From Paenibacillus rigui (lineage in GTDB: Bacteria; Bacillota; Bacilli; Paenibacillales; NBRC-103111): DNA of 64,000 nucleotides. The DNA is taken from assembly GCF_002234615.1 (NCBI RefSeq), contig NZ_NMQW01000017.1, positions 62,001 through 126,000 of the forward strand, read 5' to 3'. The notes under the pieces were generated by a model. It did no database searches. It was not told the DNA's origin and worked only from the letters and a program-made list of their open reading frames with translations. Position numbers and translations under genes: made by a program. Of this stretch, positions 1-8,318 are shown one piece after another. Position 1 is the stretch's first letter. The number at the start of each line of letters is the position of its first letter.

Positions 1-1812
1 GATCGCCCGCGAGCTCTGATGATAGGTCAAGGAAATATCGCAATGAGGACATTCCGCGACATAACCGCACGTGCGGCACATAACAAACGTGGAATACCCC
101 CTTCGGTTCAGCAGCAAAACCGTCTGTTCCTTCTTGTGTAACCGATCTTCAATCGCTTTATACAAGTCACGGCTGAACATCGAACGATTTCCTTGCCGCA
201 GCTCTTCTCTCATATCAATGATATGCACGCGTGGGAGCGGTCTTCCCTCTACCCGATTGTGCATCGTCAGCAGCTCAAAAGGAACACGCCGCCCGGTTAA
301 TCGAGCTTGGCTGTTGTTATCAGCAGCCGGATGCCCTGCTTCCGTTGAAGCACCGAAAAGATCCAGCTGCTCTGATCTGAATCTAGCTTGGCTTGAATCT
401 TCCCGTGCGGCAGCCTCGGCTTTGTACTCCGGCAGCGTACCGTACATGCTTTCAAGCGATGGCGTGGCGGAGCCAAGGACGACAACCGCATCATGCTGCG
501 AAGCACGGGCAATCGCTACGTCGCGTGCGTGGTATTTCGGGCTCTCCTCCTGCTTGTAGGACGATTCATGCTCCTCATCAATAATGATGAGCCCGATTTG
601 GGTGAACGGCGCAAAAATAGCCGAGCGCGCCCCAATCACGACCCGCACCTGCTTCTGCATGATTTTCCGCCACTCATCATAACGCTCGCCATGGGACAGC
701 CTGCTGTGCATCACAGCGACCTGATCCCCGAACCGTCCCTTAAACCGCTCCACCATCTGCGGCGTGAGCGAGATTTCGGGCACGAGAACAATAGCCTCAC
801 GGCCTTGATCCAGGCAAGTTTGGATCGATTGCAGGTATACTTCCGTTTTCCCGCTTCCGGTCACCCCATGGAGCAGGAATACGCGGTGCTCGCGATCCAT
901 GACCGGACGGGAAATGCGTTGAAACACCTGCTCCTGCTCCGGCATCAAAGACAGCGGCACCGTTCGCTGAAACGAACGATGCGAGTAGGGGTCACGGAGG
1001 ACTTCCACTTCGCGGAGCTCCAGCCAGCCTTTTTCAACCAGGCTTTTAACCGTACCCGCAGAAATGCTAAGCTCGTTCAACAGGTCCGTCAGCTTGACAG
1101 GCACCGGCCGTTCGGCCAAAAGCTCCAGCACTTCCTTCTGCTTGGCCGACCTTGAAGGCAGCTGCTCTGCCCATGCCCGCAGCTGCTCCGGGTCGTCGGG
1201 CGGGAACACCGTCAGCGCTTTTTTCGCAGTCATCCGATCCTTGACCATTTGAACTTCCTGCAAATATCCCTCCGCCATAAGCTCCTTGATAAGCTTGCCT
1301 TCCGAGTTGAACCGCTGCAGCAGCGCTTCAATTTCAACGGAGCCTTTAGCGGCTACATACCGGATGATCTCCTGTTGAGCGGGCAGTAGAAAGCTGTGCT
1401 GCCCCACCGCATTCCCGGACAAACCGGACATGGGGCGCTCCTGCCCCATCGAATCGTCCTTCACACGGACATGCCGTTCATATTTCGCCTTCAGCGCGCC
1501 CGGAATCATCGCCTGCAGCGCCGTAATCTCGTGGCACAAGTAGGTCTGGCTGATCCAATGGGCAAGCTGAACCAAATCAGGCGTCAAAGGGGGAGACAAG
1601 TCCAAGATCTCAGCGATCGGCTTGACCTTGGCCGGATCCATCACGGAGCGGTCATCCAGCTCCACCACGAAGCCTTGCAGCTTCCTGGGACCGAACGGCA
1701 CACTCACCCGGCTGCCGACTGCCACCCAATCCCGCAGTGCTTCCGGCACGGAGTAGTCAAAGGCACGGTTCGTCTGCTTGGCCGGCACATCCACAATGAC
1801 TTTTGCGTACAT
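1..1812 (-). CDS. priA: Primosomal protein N' (PriA helicase), C-terminal part outside window
   Basis: This is the replication-restart helicase that reloads the replisome at stalled forks. The frame is open from the ATG at 1812 to the left edge, giving 604 visible codons; the family is usually about 800 residues, so the C-terminus is missing only because the window ends. Visible features are a Walker A motif GVTGSGKTE near residue 316, a DEEH box near 412, and Cys pairs CRTCG and CPHC near 578-592 that start the zinc-binding region of PriA. The ATG shares one base with the TGA of coaBC, so the two are translationally coupled at the end of the remA-gmk-rpoZ-coaBC cluster. The family assignment is firm. 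Confidence 0.96.
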   Translation of the reverse strand, partial: MYAKVIVDVPAKQTNRAFDYSVPEALRDWVAVGSRVSVPFGPRKLQGFVVELDDRSVMDPAKVKPIAEILDLSPPLTPDLVQLAHWISQTYLCHEITALQAMIPGALKAKYERHVRVKDDSMGQERPMSGLSGNAVGQHSFLLPAQQEIIRYVAAKGSVEIEALLQRFNSEGKLIKELMAEGYLQEVQMVKDRMTAKKALTVFPPDDPEQLRAWAEQLPSRSAKQKEVLELLAERPVPVKLTDLLNELSISAGTVKSLVEKGWLELREVEVLRDPYSHRSFQRTVPLSLMPEQEQVFQRISRPVMDREHRVFLLHGVTGSGKTEVYLQSIQTCLDQGREAIVLVPEISLTPQMVERFKGRFGDQVAVMHSRLSHGERYDEWRKIMQKQVRVVIGARSAIFAPFTQIGLIIIDEEHESSYKQEESPKYHARDVAIARASQHDAVVVLGSATPSLESMYGTLPEYKAEAAAREDSSQARFRSEQLDLFGASTEAGHPAADNNSQARLTGRRVPFELLTMHNRVEGRPLPRVHIIDMREELRQGNRSMFSRDLYKAIEDRLHKKEQTVLLLNRRGYSTFVMCRTCGYVAECPHCDISLTYHQSSRAI

Positions 1813-3023
1813 CAGTTCGCCCGTTCTCCCTTCTTCATCCGCTGCACCGTAAGAATCAACAATTGTCTGGCCACTTCCCGCTTCGTCATGACAGGCAGCG
1901 CCTCAACCAAGCCGGAACCATCATAAATACGCACCACATTCGTGTCCGTACCGAAGCCGGCCCCTTCCTGCGTAACGTCATTGGCAACGAGCAGATCACA
2001 ATTTTTACGTTTCAGCTTGTCCAATGCATATTCGTCGATGTTTTCCGTTTCCGCTGCGAACCCTATAATAAATTGCGACGTTTTCATCGATCCGATCGTT
2101 TGCAAAATATCCGGATTTTTGACCAGCTGGAGTATCATCGCTTCTTCTTTTTTCTTGATCTTTTGCTCTGCTTGCTCAACCGGACGATAGTCCGCCACTG
2201 CCGCTGCTTTCACGACGACGTCCATCTCCCGCAGTCTTGCCACGACGGCATCCAGCATTTGCTGCGTTGACTCCACCTTCACAGTGCGAATGCCCTCCGG
2301 GGGCATCGCCGACGTTTTGCCCATGACAAGCGTAACGTCTGCCCCCATCAGATGGGCGGCCTCCGCAATGGCAAATCCCATTTTGCCGGAGGAATCATTC
2401 GTCAGATAGCGCACCGGATCGATCCGTTCCACCGTACCACCGGCAGTGACGAGCACCTTCTTCCCCCGAAGCAGCTCCTGATCGTTAAAATAACGCTGGA
2501 TCGCTTTCACGATCTGCTCCGGCTCCTCAAGCCGCCCTTTGCCTACATAGCCACAGGCCAGCTGTCCGGTTCCCGGCTCCACGAACAAAACCCCACGGGC
2601 CGCAAGCGTACTCATGTTCGCCAGCACAGCCGGATGGGCATACATATGTACATTCATAGCGGGTGCTACCATAACAGGAGCCGTTGTCGCAAGCAAAGTC
2701 GTGCTCAGCATGTCATCCGCCAGTCCATGAGCCATTTTGGCTATCATATTCGCTGTCGCAGGGGCTACCACAACCAAATCCGCCCGGTCCGCCAAATCGA
2801 TATGAGAAACGACCGAGGCATCCTTTTCATCGAACGTATCTACAATCACATCGTGCCGGGACAATGTTTGGAATGTCAACGGCGCAATGAATTTGGTTGC
2901 CGATTCGGTCATAATGACTCGAACGTCAGCACCCGCTTGTGCCAGCTTGCTGCATAAAGCAGCCGCTTTGTATGCGGCAATGCCCCCGCTGACTCCTAAA
3001 ACGATCGTTTTTCCCTTCAGCAT
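1812..3023 (-). CDS. coaBC: Bifunctional phosphopantothenoylcysteine decarboxylase/synthetase
   Basis: It makes 4'-phosphopantetheine from 4'-phosphopantothenate and cysteine in coenzyme A synthesis. The 403-residue protein has the flavin-binding CoaC half first (SGGIAAYK at 12-19), with His74, the PAMN motif at 121-124 and Cys157 in GQLACGYVG matching the catalytic His, Asn and Cys of the family. The CoaB half follows, with AGGTVERIDPVR and SSGKMGFAIA. I chose the ATG at 3023 because GAGGTGG lies 8 bases upstream; the frame extends to 3059 without a better site. A terminator-like hairpin separates it from rpoZ. Confidence 0.96.
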   Translation of the reverse strand: MLKGKTIVLGVSGGIAAYKAAALCSKLAQAGADVRVIMTESATKFIAPLTFQTLSRHDVIVDTFDEKDASVVSHIDLADRADLVVVAPATANMIAKMAHGLADDMLSTTLLATTAPVMVAPAMNVHMYAHPAVLANMSTLAARGVLFVEPGTGQLACGYVGKGRLEEPEQIVKAIQRYFNDQELLRGKKVLVTAGGTVERIDPVRYLTNDSSGKMGFAIAEAAHLMGADVTLVMGKTSAMPPEGIRTVKVESTQQMLDAVVARLREMDVVVKAAAVADYRPVEQAEQKIKKKEEAMILQLVKNPDILQTIGSMKTSQFIIGFAAETENIDEYALDKLKRKNCDLLVANDVTQEGAGFGTDTNVVRIYDGSGLVEALPVMTKREVARQLLILTVQRMKKGERAN

Positions 3024-3047
3024 CCGTTCCGCCACCTCGATTCGAGA

Positions 3048-3072
3048 AAAAAATAACAACCCGAGGGTTGTT
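3048..3072 (-). terminator. Intrinsic terminator or attenuator between rpoZ and coaBC
   Basis: On the minus strand AACAACCC pairs with GGGTTGTT over a very short loop, and ATTTTTTT follows at once. It lies between the rpoZ stop (3082) and the coaBC start (3023). This would cut transcription inside an otherwise continuous operon, so it may be partial. Confidence 0.6.
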
Positions 3073-3081
3073 GTAGTGGTG

Positions 3082-3297
3082 TTACTTTATCAATTCTTTA
3101 CTTGGCAGCTTCTCGTAAGAGATATGATCCTCATAAATCTCTTCCAACGCCAGACCTACGAATTTGTGGGAGCGCTTGTTGCGCACTTCCGTTTTGGAAC
3201 CGTCACGCAGCAACCTTGCGCGCTTAGCGGCCGCCACAACCAGCGAATATTTACTGTCTACTTTGTCCAACAGTTTATCGATTGAAGGGTATAACAT
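3082..3297 (-). CDS. rpoZ: RNA polymerase omega subunit
   Basis: The 71-residue omega subunit helps RNA polymerase assemble by holding the beta' C-terminus. The sequence begins [20 protein letters not shown] and carries the typical AAAKRARLL helix. It starts one base after the gmk stop codon, the same gmk-rpoZ order as in Bacillus. Length and position fit the family well. Confidence 0.95.
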   Translation of the reverse strand: MLYPSIDKLLDKVDSKYSLVVAAAKRARLLRDGSKTEVRNKRSHKFVGLALEEIYEDHISYEKLPSKELIK

Positions 3298-3298
3298 G

Positions 3299-3919
3299 TT
3301 AATTCACCTCTGCCATCCATTGTTTGATTTTGCTTACTACTCTATCCTTACGGCAATGCTCCGCCTCGATGATCGATTTGATGCGCGAGCACGCATTCTC
3401 GACACGATCGTTGACGATAGCATAGTCATAATGCTCCATTAAGCGAATTTCATCCATCGCGACGGACATCCGGCTGCGAATCGATTCCTCGGATTCCGTG
3501 CCGCGACCTACAATTCGGTTCTCCAGTTCGTCCATCGACGGAGGAAGCAGGAAAATAAAGACGCCTTCCGCAAACTTCTGCTTTACCTTCAAAGCACCCT
3601 GAACTTCAATCTCCAGAATAATATCTTTGCCGGCATTCAGCGTATCCTCTACGAATTTACGGGGGGTTCCGTAATAATTGCCTACATATTCAGCCCATTC
3701 CAGCACTTGGTCATCATGGATGAGCTGCTGGAATTGTTCTCTGCTCTTGAAAAAATAATTCACACCTTCCACTTCGCCCTCACGCGGCTCGCGGGTCGTA
3801 GCGGATACAGAATAGATAAGCTCCGGCGTACAGGAGCGAAGCGCCTTGCATACCGTGCCTTTGCCTACACCGGACGGTCCTGATAGTACAATTAATATCC
3901 CTCTGTCCTTACTCGTCAT
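3299..3919 (-). CDS. gmk: Guanylate kinase
   Basis: It phosphorylates GMP to GDP with ATP. The 206-residue protein has the P-loop GPSGVGKGT at 14-22 and the [12 protein letters not shown] motif that binds GMP. The open frame extends to 4039, but the ATG at 3919 has AAGGA 8 bases upstream and gives the normal N-terminus. It therefore overlaps the end of remA by 11 bases, which suggests coupled translation. In B. subtilis this enzyme is a target of (p)ppGpp; nothing in the sequence tests that here. Confidence 0.96.
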   Translation of the reverse strand: MTSKDRGILIVLSGPSGVGKGTVCKALRSCTPELIYSVSATTREPREGEVEGVNYFFKSREQFQQLIHDDQVLEWAEYVGNYYGTPRKFVEDTLNAGKDIILEIEVQGALKVKQKFAEGVFIFLLPPSMDELENRIVGRGTESEESIRSRMSVAMDEIRLMEHYDYAIVNDRVENACSRIKSIIEAEHCRKDRVVSKIKQWMAEVN

Positions 3920-4169
3920 GATCATCGTCCTTATTGGAAAGTCGATGGGCCACCGTTTCAGGCTGCACCGCAGATAAGATGACATGATCGCTATCCGTAA
4001 TAATAACCGCGCGCGTACGACGGCCGTAAGTCGCGTCAATCAGCATATGACGGTCGCGTGCTTCTTGAATAATCCGTTTGATGGGCGCGGATTCCGGACT
4101 CACGATGGAAATGATTCGATTCGCGGATACAATGTTGCCGAAACCGATATTGATAAGTTTGATAGCCAT
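3909..4169 (-). CDS. remA: RemA/DUF370 family DNA-binding regulator
   Basis: The 86-residue protein begins [12 protein letters not shown] and has the conserved [15 protein letters not shown] segment of the RemA family. In B. subtilis RemA activates biofilm-matrix operons and binds DNA as a ring. The ATG at 4169 has AGGAGG about 6 bases upstream. The reading frame continues upstream through the palindromic repeats to 4355, but that extension is only the repeats read in frame. The tail is acidic (DDDHDE) and overlaps gmk. The role in matrix control is inferred from the family. Confidence 0.93.
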   Translation of the reverse strand: MAIKLINIGFGNIVSANRIISIVSPESAPIKRIIQEARDRHMLIDATYGRRTRAVIITDSDHVILSAVQPETVAHRLSNKDDDHDE

Positions 4170-4184
4170 CCTTTTCCTCCTAAA

Positions 4185-4330
4185 AGCTTTCCAAAGGAAA
4201 GCTACTTCGTAAGCGTCTGCCAAGCTTTCCTTCGGAAAGCTAATTCGTATGCACCTGCTAAGCTTTCCGAAGGAAGCTGCATCGTAAGCACTGCCAAGCT
4301 TCCCGAGAGAAGCCGCATGTACGCATAAGA
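4185..4330. repeat. Tandem array of ~38-bp palindromic repeats upstream of remA
   Basis: Four units begin with AAGCTT at 4185, 4223, 4261 and 4297, a period of 38, 38 and 36 bases. Each core is AGCTTTCC, a 3-base loop, then GGAAAGCT or a slightly decayed form. A spacer similar to TTCGTAAGCNNCTGCC links the units. A looser relative, AAGCGGGCTGCCCGAAAGCT, follows at 4381. The array fills the space between yicC and remA on the transcribed strand, so the leader RNA would fold into a row of hairpins. Function unknown. Confidence 0.88.
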
Positions 4331-4410
4331 CGAGCCACCGATTCGGAAGCCACATCGCGAATAACTCATAAATTCATTGTAAGCGGGCTGCCCGAAAGCT
4401 ATACCTGCGC

Positions 4411-5292
4411 TTATTCCATATTTTGAATCTGCTCCCTCATCTTCTCCAGCTCCGCTTTCATGTCCACGACCAGCGTCGTGAGTCCGACATGATTGGCCTT
4501 CGAACCGATGGTGTTCACTTCCCTGTTCATTTCCTGCACAAGAAAGTCCAGCTTCCGGCCAATAGGCTCGGATGAGCTGAGCAGTTGTTTGCATTGTTGA
4601 AAATGGCTTTGCAAACGGGTCATTTCTTCATCTACATTGGCCCGGTCCGCAAGCAGCGCTACCTCGGTAGCCAGGCGTGCTTCGTCAACGACCGGCTGCT
4701 GCAGCAAATCCTGAATGCGGGCACGCAGCTTCGAGGCGTAATCCGCAACCACCTGCGGCGCCAGCTGCCTTGCCTGTTCCACGAGGCCATTCATCACCTG
4801 CATACGCTGTTCCGTATCCAGAGCCAGATGATTGCCTTCCGCAGCACGCATCCGCACCAATTGATCCGTCGCTTCCTCCACACAAGCCGTTAACTCTTGC
4901 AGAAGTTCCTCTTCCGCAGCAGCTTCACCTTGTTGAAAGCTTATCAACTCGGGAATTTGCAAAAAATCGCGAATGGATAACGAATCACTCAGCCCGAAGT
5001 GTTGCTTCAATTGCTCCGCAGCGGCTTGGTAGGCTTGCGCCAAGGGCCAATTCAGTTCAACAGACCGGGACGCGGTCGTGTCACGGTCTATCGTGACGAA
5101 TACGTCCACCCGCCCACGTTTGACTTTGCGTTGTACGGTTTGCCTCAGCAAATCCTCGTACTTCAGCCATTCTCTCGGCATCCGGACGACAATCTCGCAA
5201 TAGCGGTGATTAACGGACTTCACGTCAATCTGAACCGTATATCCCGCAAAACAACGGGTCGCTTGTCCGAATCCGGTCATACTGATAGCCAT
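4411..5292 (-). CDS. YicC/YloC family endoribonuclease-like protein
   Basis: This is a YicC-family protein (YloC in B. subtilis), a family linked to RNA degradation. The sequence starts MAISMTGFGQ, has VKSVNHRYCEI near residue 30 and ends with EMNREVNTIGSKANH and a helical tail, all typical. Length is 293 residues from the ATG at 5292; a GTG at 5301 in the same frame is also possible because the ribosome binding site is weak. It stands upstream of remA-gmk-rpoZ, the conserved Bacillota order. The RNase activity is known for E. coli YicC and only inferred here. Confidence 0.9.
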   Translation of the reverse strand: MAISMTGFGQATRCFAGYTVQIDVKSVNHRYCEIVVRMPREWLKYEDLLRQTVQRKVKRGRVDVFVTIDRDTTASRSVELNWPLAQAYQAAAEQLKQHFGLSDSLSIRDFLQIPELISFQQGEAAAEEELLQELTACVEEATDQLVRMRAAEGNHLALDTEQRMQVMNGLVEQARQLAPQVVADYASKLRARIQDLLQQPVVDEARLATEVALLADRANVDEEMTRLQSHFQQCKQLLSSSEPIGRKLDFLVQEMNREVNTIGSKANHVGLTTLVVDMKAELEKMREQIQNME

Positions 5293-5329
5293 GGCATTCA
5301 CATCCGTTATTCTATATTAATTCATTTTG

Positions 5330-7255
5330 CTAATGGGTACAAGTGGAAACTGTCCGCCCTGATTTCTCCCAGACGTAATTCGTCAGCTTCACCGTCATAT
5401 CGTAGGATAAGAAAGGAGTCATGAGGTAGATCCCATTGAAATATTGCATCGCGCAATCCAGAAGCTCCTTGGCGATCTGTACGCCCATGGCGCGCCCTTC
5501 CTCGCCTTTCAAATCTCCCATTCTTTGACGCACCTCATCCGACAATTGAATGCCCGGAACCTCGTTGTGCAAATAGTTCGCATTGCCTCCGCTCGCCAGC
5601 GGCATAATGCCGATGAAAATCGGAACGTCCAAATGCTTGGTCGATTCATATATTTTCTCGATCAGCTCGGTATTGTAAACGGGCTGGGTCATAATATAGT
5701 CGGCGCCAGCCTCGATTTTCCTCTCCAACCGTTGAACCGCTTTGTCCAAATACTTCACGTTCGGATTGAATGCCGCACCGACGATGAAGCTCGCTTTGCG
5801 CTTCAATGCTTTTCCTGAAAAAGCTACGCCTTCGTTCAGCTGCTTAATCATGCGGATAATTTCAAAGGAAGTCAAATCGTAAACAGAGCTCGAACCGGGC
5901 AAATCGCCGAACCGCGCCGGATCCCCCGTCACAGCAAGCACATGATCAATGCCAAGCGCATGAAGCCCCATCATATGCGATTGCGTTCCTATCATGTTGC
6001 GGTCGCGGCAAGCGATATGGATCAACGGACGAAGACCGGTCTGCTCCTTCACCAGGTAACCTAACGCCAAATTGCTCATTCGGGTTACCGCAAGAGAGTT
6101 ATCCGCCATCGTCAGCGCATCGACATGCGCCTCCTTTAATGCCTGCGCACCCTGCATAAACTTCTCGATATCCAAATCACGCGGCGGATCCAACTCTACG
6201 ATCACCGTGTGGCGCTGCTTTACCAAATCGACGATATTCGGCTCTTCCGTCCCTGCATCGTCTGCGGAGCCCGATCCGTTGACCACTGTAAGTACAGGCT
6301 CGGTTTGTACCATTGCAGCCTTCTCCACGCCGGGAGCTGCCGTCCTTGCTGCAGAAGCATCGGCAGACGGCTTTGCCAAGTGAGGTGTATACCCTTCCAG
6401 CGCTTTGGCCATGGCGGCAATATGCTCCGGTGTCGTCCCGCAGCAGCCGCCGATAATCCGTGCGCCCAAATCTGCGAACCGGAGTGCTGTCTCTGCGAAA
6501 TATTGCGGCGTGGCAGCGTAAGTGAAACGCCCGTCCACGTAATCCGGAATCCCCGCGTTGGGGAATACCGAGAAAGGCAGCTCCTCCTTCAAGCCCGTCA
6601 CCCGTTCCAGTGAACGGAGCAGGCCGTTCGGACCGCTGCGGCAGTTGAAGCCGACCACATCGGCTCCGCTTTGCTTCAGCTTTGCAAACGCATCGGGAAG
6701 CGATACCCCGTCCTGTGTCGTCCCTGTGCCTTCAGTGGCAAACTGGCAAATGACCGGTAGCTCGCTTAGCTTGCGAATCGTTTTGAGTACGAGCAATAGC
6801 TCCTCGAGATCATAAAACGTTTCAAGCAAAAAACCGTCGACTCCGCTGTCCAGCAGCACCTCGATTTGCTGACGGAAATCTTCCTTGACCTTGGACGTGC
6901 GGACATTTTTTCTTTTGCCGCCGCGGATCGAGCCGATGGCACCCACGACGTAGGCGTCCGATCCAACCGCATTGCGGGCTAAAGTGACTCCAGCACGGTT
7001 GATTGCCTCGACCTCCTGCTCCAGCCCGTACTTGGACAGCTTCTCGCGGGTGGCCGAAAACGTATTGGTTTCAATAATGCGCGCACCGGCTTCATAATAA
7101 CGGCGGTGTACATCCGCGATGACATCCGGCTTGAGCAAATTGAGCTCCTCATATGAAATGCCGACCGGAAAGCCCATTTGATACAAATACGTCCCCATGG
7201 CCCCGTCGCCTACCAAAATGTGCTGACGGAGCGCTTCTCTCAAATCAAGCTTCAT
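5330..7255 (-). CDS. yitJ: Bifunctional homocysteine S-methyltransferase/5,10-methylenetetrahydrofolate reductase
   Basis: This two-domain enzyme of 641 residues joins a zinc-dependent homocysteine methyltransferase to an MTHFR-like flavoprotein, as in B. subtilis YitJ. The N-terminal barrel has GDGAMGTYL and the zinc ligands in FNCRSG (near 205) and GGCCGTTPEH (near 271-272). The reductase half starts near residue 340 with the VELDPPR motif and has TGDPARFGDL and TQPVYN. I chose the ATG at 7255 because MKLDLREAL matches the family N-terminus; the frame is open to 7279. It follows dapF by 44 bases, so the SAM riboswitch that precedes yitJ in B. subtilis is not here. Confidence 0.93.
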   Translation of the reverse strand: MKLDLREALRQHILVGDGAMGTYLYQMGFPVGISYEELNLLKPDVIADVHRRYYEAGARIIETNTFSATREKLSKYGLEQEVEAINRAGVTLARNAVGSDAYVVGAIGSIRGGKRKNVRTSKVKEDFRQQIEVLLDSGVDGFLLETFYDLEELLLVLKTIRKLSELPVICQFATEGTGTTQDGVSLPDAFAKLKQSGADVVGFNCRSGPNGLLRSLERVTGLKEELPFSVFPNAGIPDYVDGRFTYAATPQYFAETALRFADLGARIIGGCCGTTPEHIAAMAKALEGYTPHLAKPSADASAARTAAPGVEKAAMVQTEPVLTVVNGSGSADDAGTEEPNIVDLVKQRHTVIVELDPPRDLDIEKFMQGAQALKEAHVDALTMADNSLAVTRMSNLALGYLVKEQTGLRPLIHIACRDRNMIGTQSHMMGLHALGIDHVLAVTGDPARFGDLPGSSSVYDLTSFEIIRMIKQLNEGVAFSGKALKRKASFIVGAAFNPNVKYLDKAVQRLERKIEAGADYIMTQPVYNTELIEKIYESTKHLDVPIFIGIMPLASGGNANYLHNEVPGIQLSDEVRQRMGDLKGEEGRAMGVQIAKELLDCAMQYFNGIYLMTPFLSYDMTVKLTNYVWEKSGRTVSTCTH

Positions 7256-7299
7256 CCTCTTCCGTCCCGCCTTTCCCATAGAAAAATAAATATTATAAC

Positions 7300-8142
7300 T
7301 TATAACGATACCGTTCCCTCAAACACCTGTTCGGCAGGACCGGTCATATACACGTGATTATCGGCTTCGCTCCATTCAATGAACAAATCGCCGCCTTTCA
7401 AGGATACCGTAGCTGCCCGATCGGACAGGCCGTTCAATACCGAGGAAACCAAGGTAGCGCAGGCACCAGTGCCGCAAGCAAGCGTAGGACCCGCTCCGCG
7501 TTCCCAAACGCGCATATCCATGTAGTCTCTCGTTTTCACCGTGGCGAACTCTACATTTACACGGCGAGGGAACATCGGGTGAACCTCCAGCTTCGGCCCC
7601 CACTGCCCCAAATCAAACTGCGTTGCATCATCCACATAGATGACGCAATGAGGATTCCCCATGGATACGGCCGTAAAATGAAACCGGACTCCGTCCACTT
7701 CAATCGGGTAGTTAAGCACCCGCTCCTGATCCACCATAGTCGGAACCTCGGTGCCGCGCAAAATGGGAGCGCCCATATCCACACGCACTGCGGTCACTTT
7801 GCCATGATCCAGAGTAAGCTGCACCTTTTGGGCGCCCGCACCTATCGTTTCGACCGTCAGCTCACGGACGGAAGCGTCCACCATGCCGTGATCGTAAATA
7901 TATTTTGCTACGCAGCGAATCGCGTTACCGCACTGCTCGGATTCCGAGCCGTCCGAATTGATGATGCGCATCTTGAAATCCGCAATATCCGAAGGCAATA
8001 TATATACCAAACCGTCCGCTCCGATGCCGAAAAAACGGCTGCACAATCGTTTGGCAAGCTCGCTTGCATTCGACGGCAGCTGTGTCTCGCCCGCAACGAC
8101 GATGAAATCATTTCCTAAACCATGCATTTTAGTAAAATTCAT
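7300..8142 (-). CDS. dapF: Diaminopimelate epimerase
   Basis: It converts LL- to meso-diaminopimelate for lysine and peptidoglycan. The 280-residue protein shows both catalytic cysteines, Cys71 in SEQCGNAIR and Cys223 in ACGTGACA, and the N-terminal KMHGLGNDF motif. The ATG at 8142 has AGGGGAG 5-6 bases upstream. It is the first gene of the leftward run dapF-yitJ-yicC-remA. About 120 bases separate it from the terminator of the upstream ATPase gene; TATGAT near 8200 on the minus strand is a possible -10 box. Confidence 0.96.
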   Translation of the reverse strand: MNFTKMHGLGNDFIVVAGETQLPSNASELAKRLCSRFFGIGADGLVYILPSDIADFKMRIINSDGSESEQCGNAIRCVAKYIYDHGMVDASVRELTVETIGAGAQKVQLTLDHGKVTAVRVDMGAPILRGTEVPTMVDQERVLNYPIEVDGVRFHFTAVSMGNPHCVIYVDDATQFDLGQWGPKLEVHPMFPRRVNVEFATVKTRDYMDMRVWERGAGPTLACGTGACATLVSSVLNGLSDRAATVSLKGGDLFIEWSEADNHVYMTGPAEQVFEGTVSL

Positions 8143-8259
8143 CGTAGCTCCCCTGCTTTCCATCCTATCTCTTGCTCTCTACTTCGGTTTAGCCATTATC
8201 ATAACGCAAATAGCTGGTTATGCATAGTTTTTTCCGCCAAATTTTACGCTAAATCGGGC

Positions 8260-8314
8260 GAAAAAGCAAGAAACCGGCTCACGGATTTTGGACCCGCTAA
8301 CCGGTTTCTCGCTT
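8260..8314 (-). terminator. Intrinsic terminator of the Ca2+ ATPase gene
   Basis: A 14-bp stem (8264-8277 with 8301-8314, one G-U pair) is followed on the minus strand by TTTTCG. It begins 4 bases after the ATPase stop codon. Confidence 0.8.
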
Positions 8315-8318
8315 AAAA

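Noticed and set aside
4170-4355. N-terminal extension of RemA
   Set aside because: The extension only translates the palindromic repeats; the ATG at 4169 has a clear AGGAGG and the family N-terminus.
8143-8263. SAM or lysine riboswitch before dapF
   Set aside because: The leader is only about 85 bases from the possible -10 box and shows no conserved riboswitch core.
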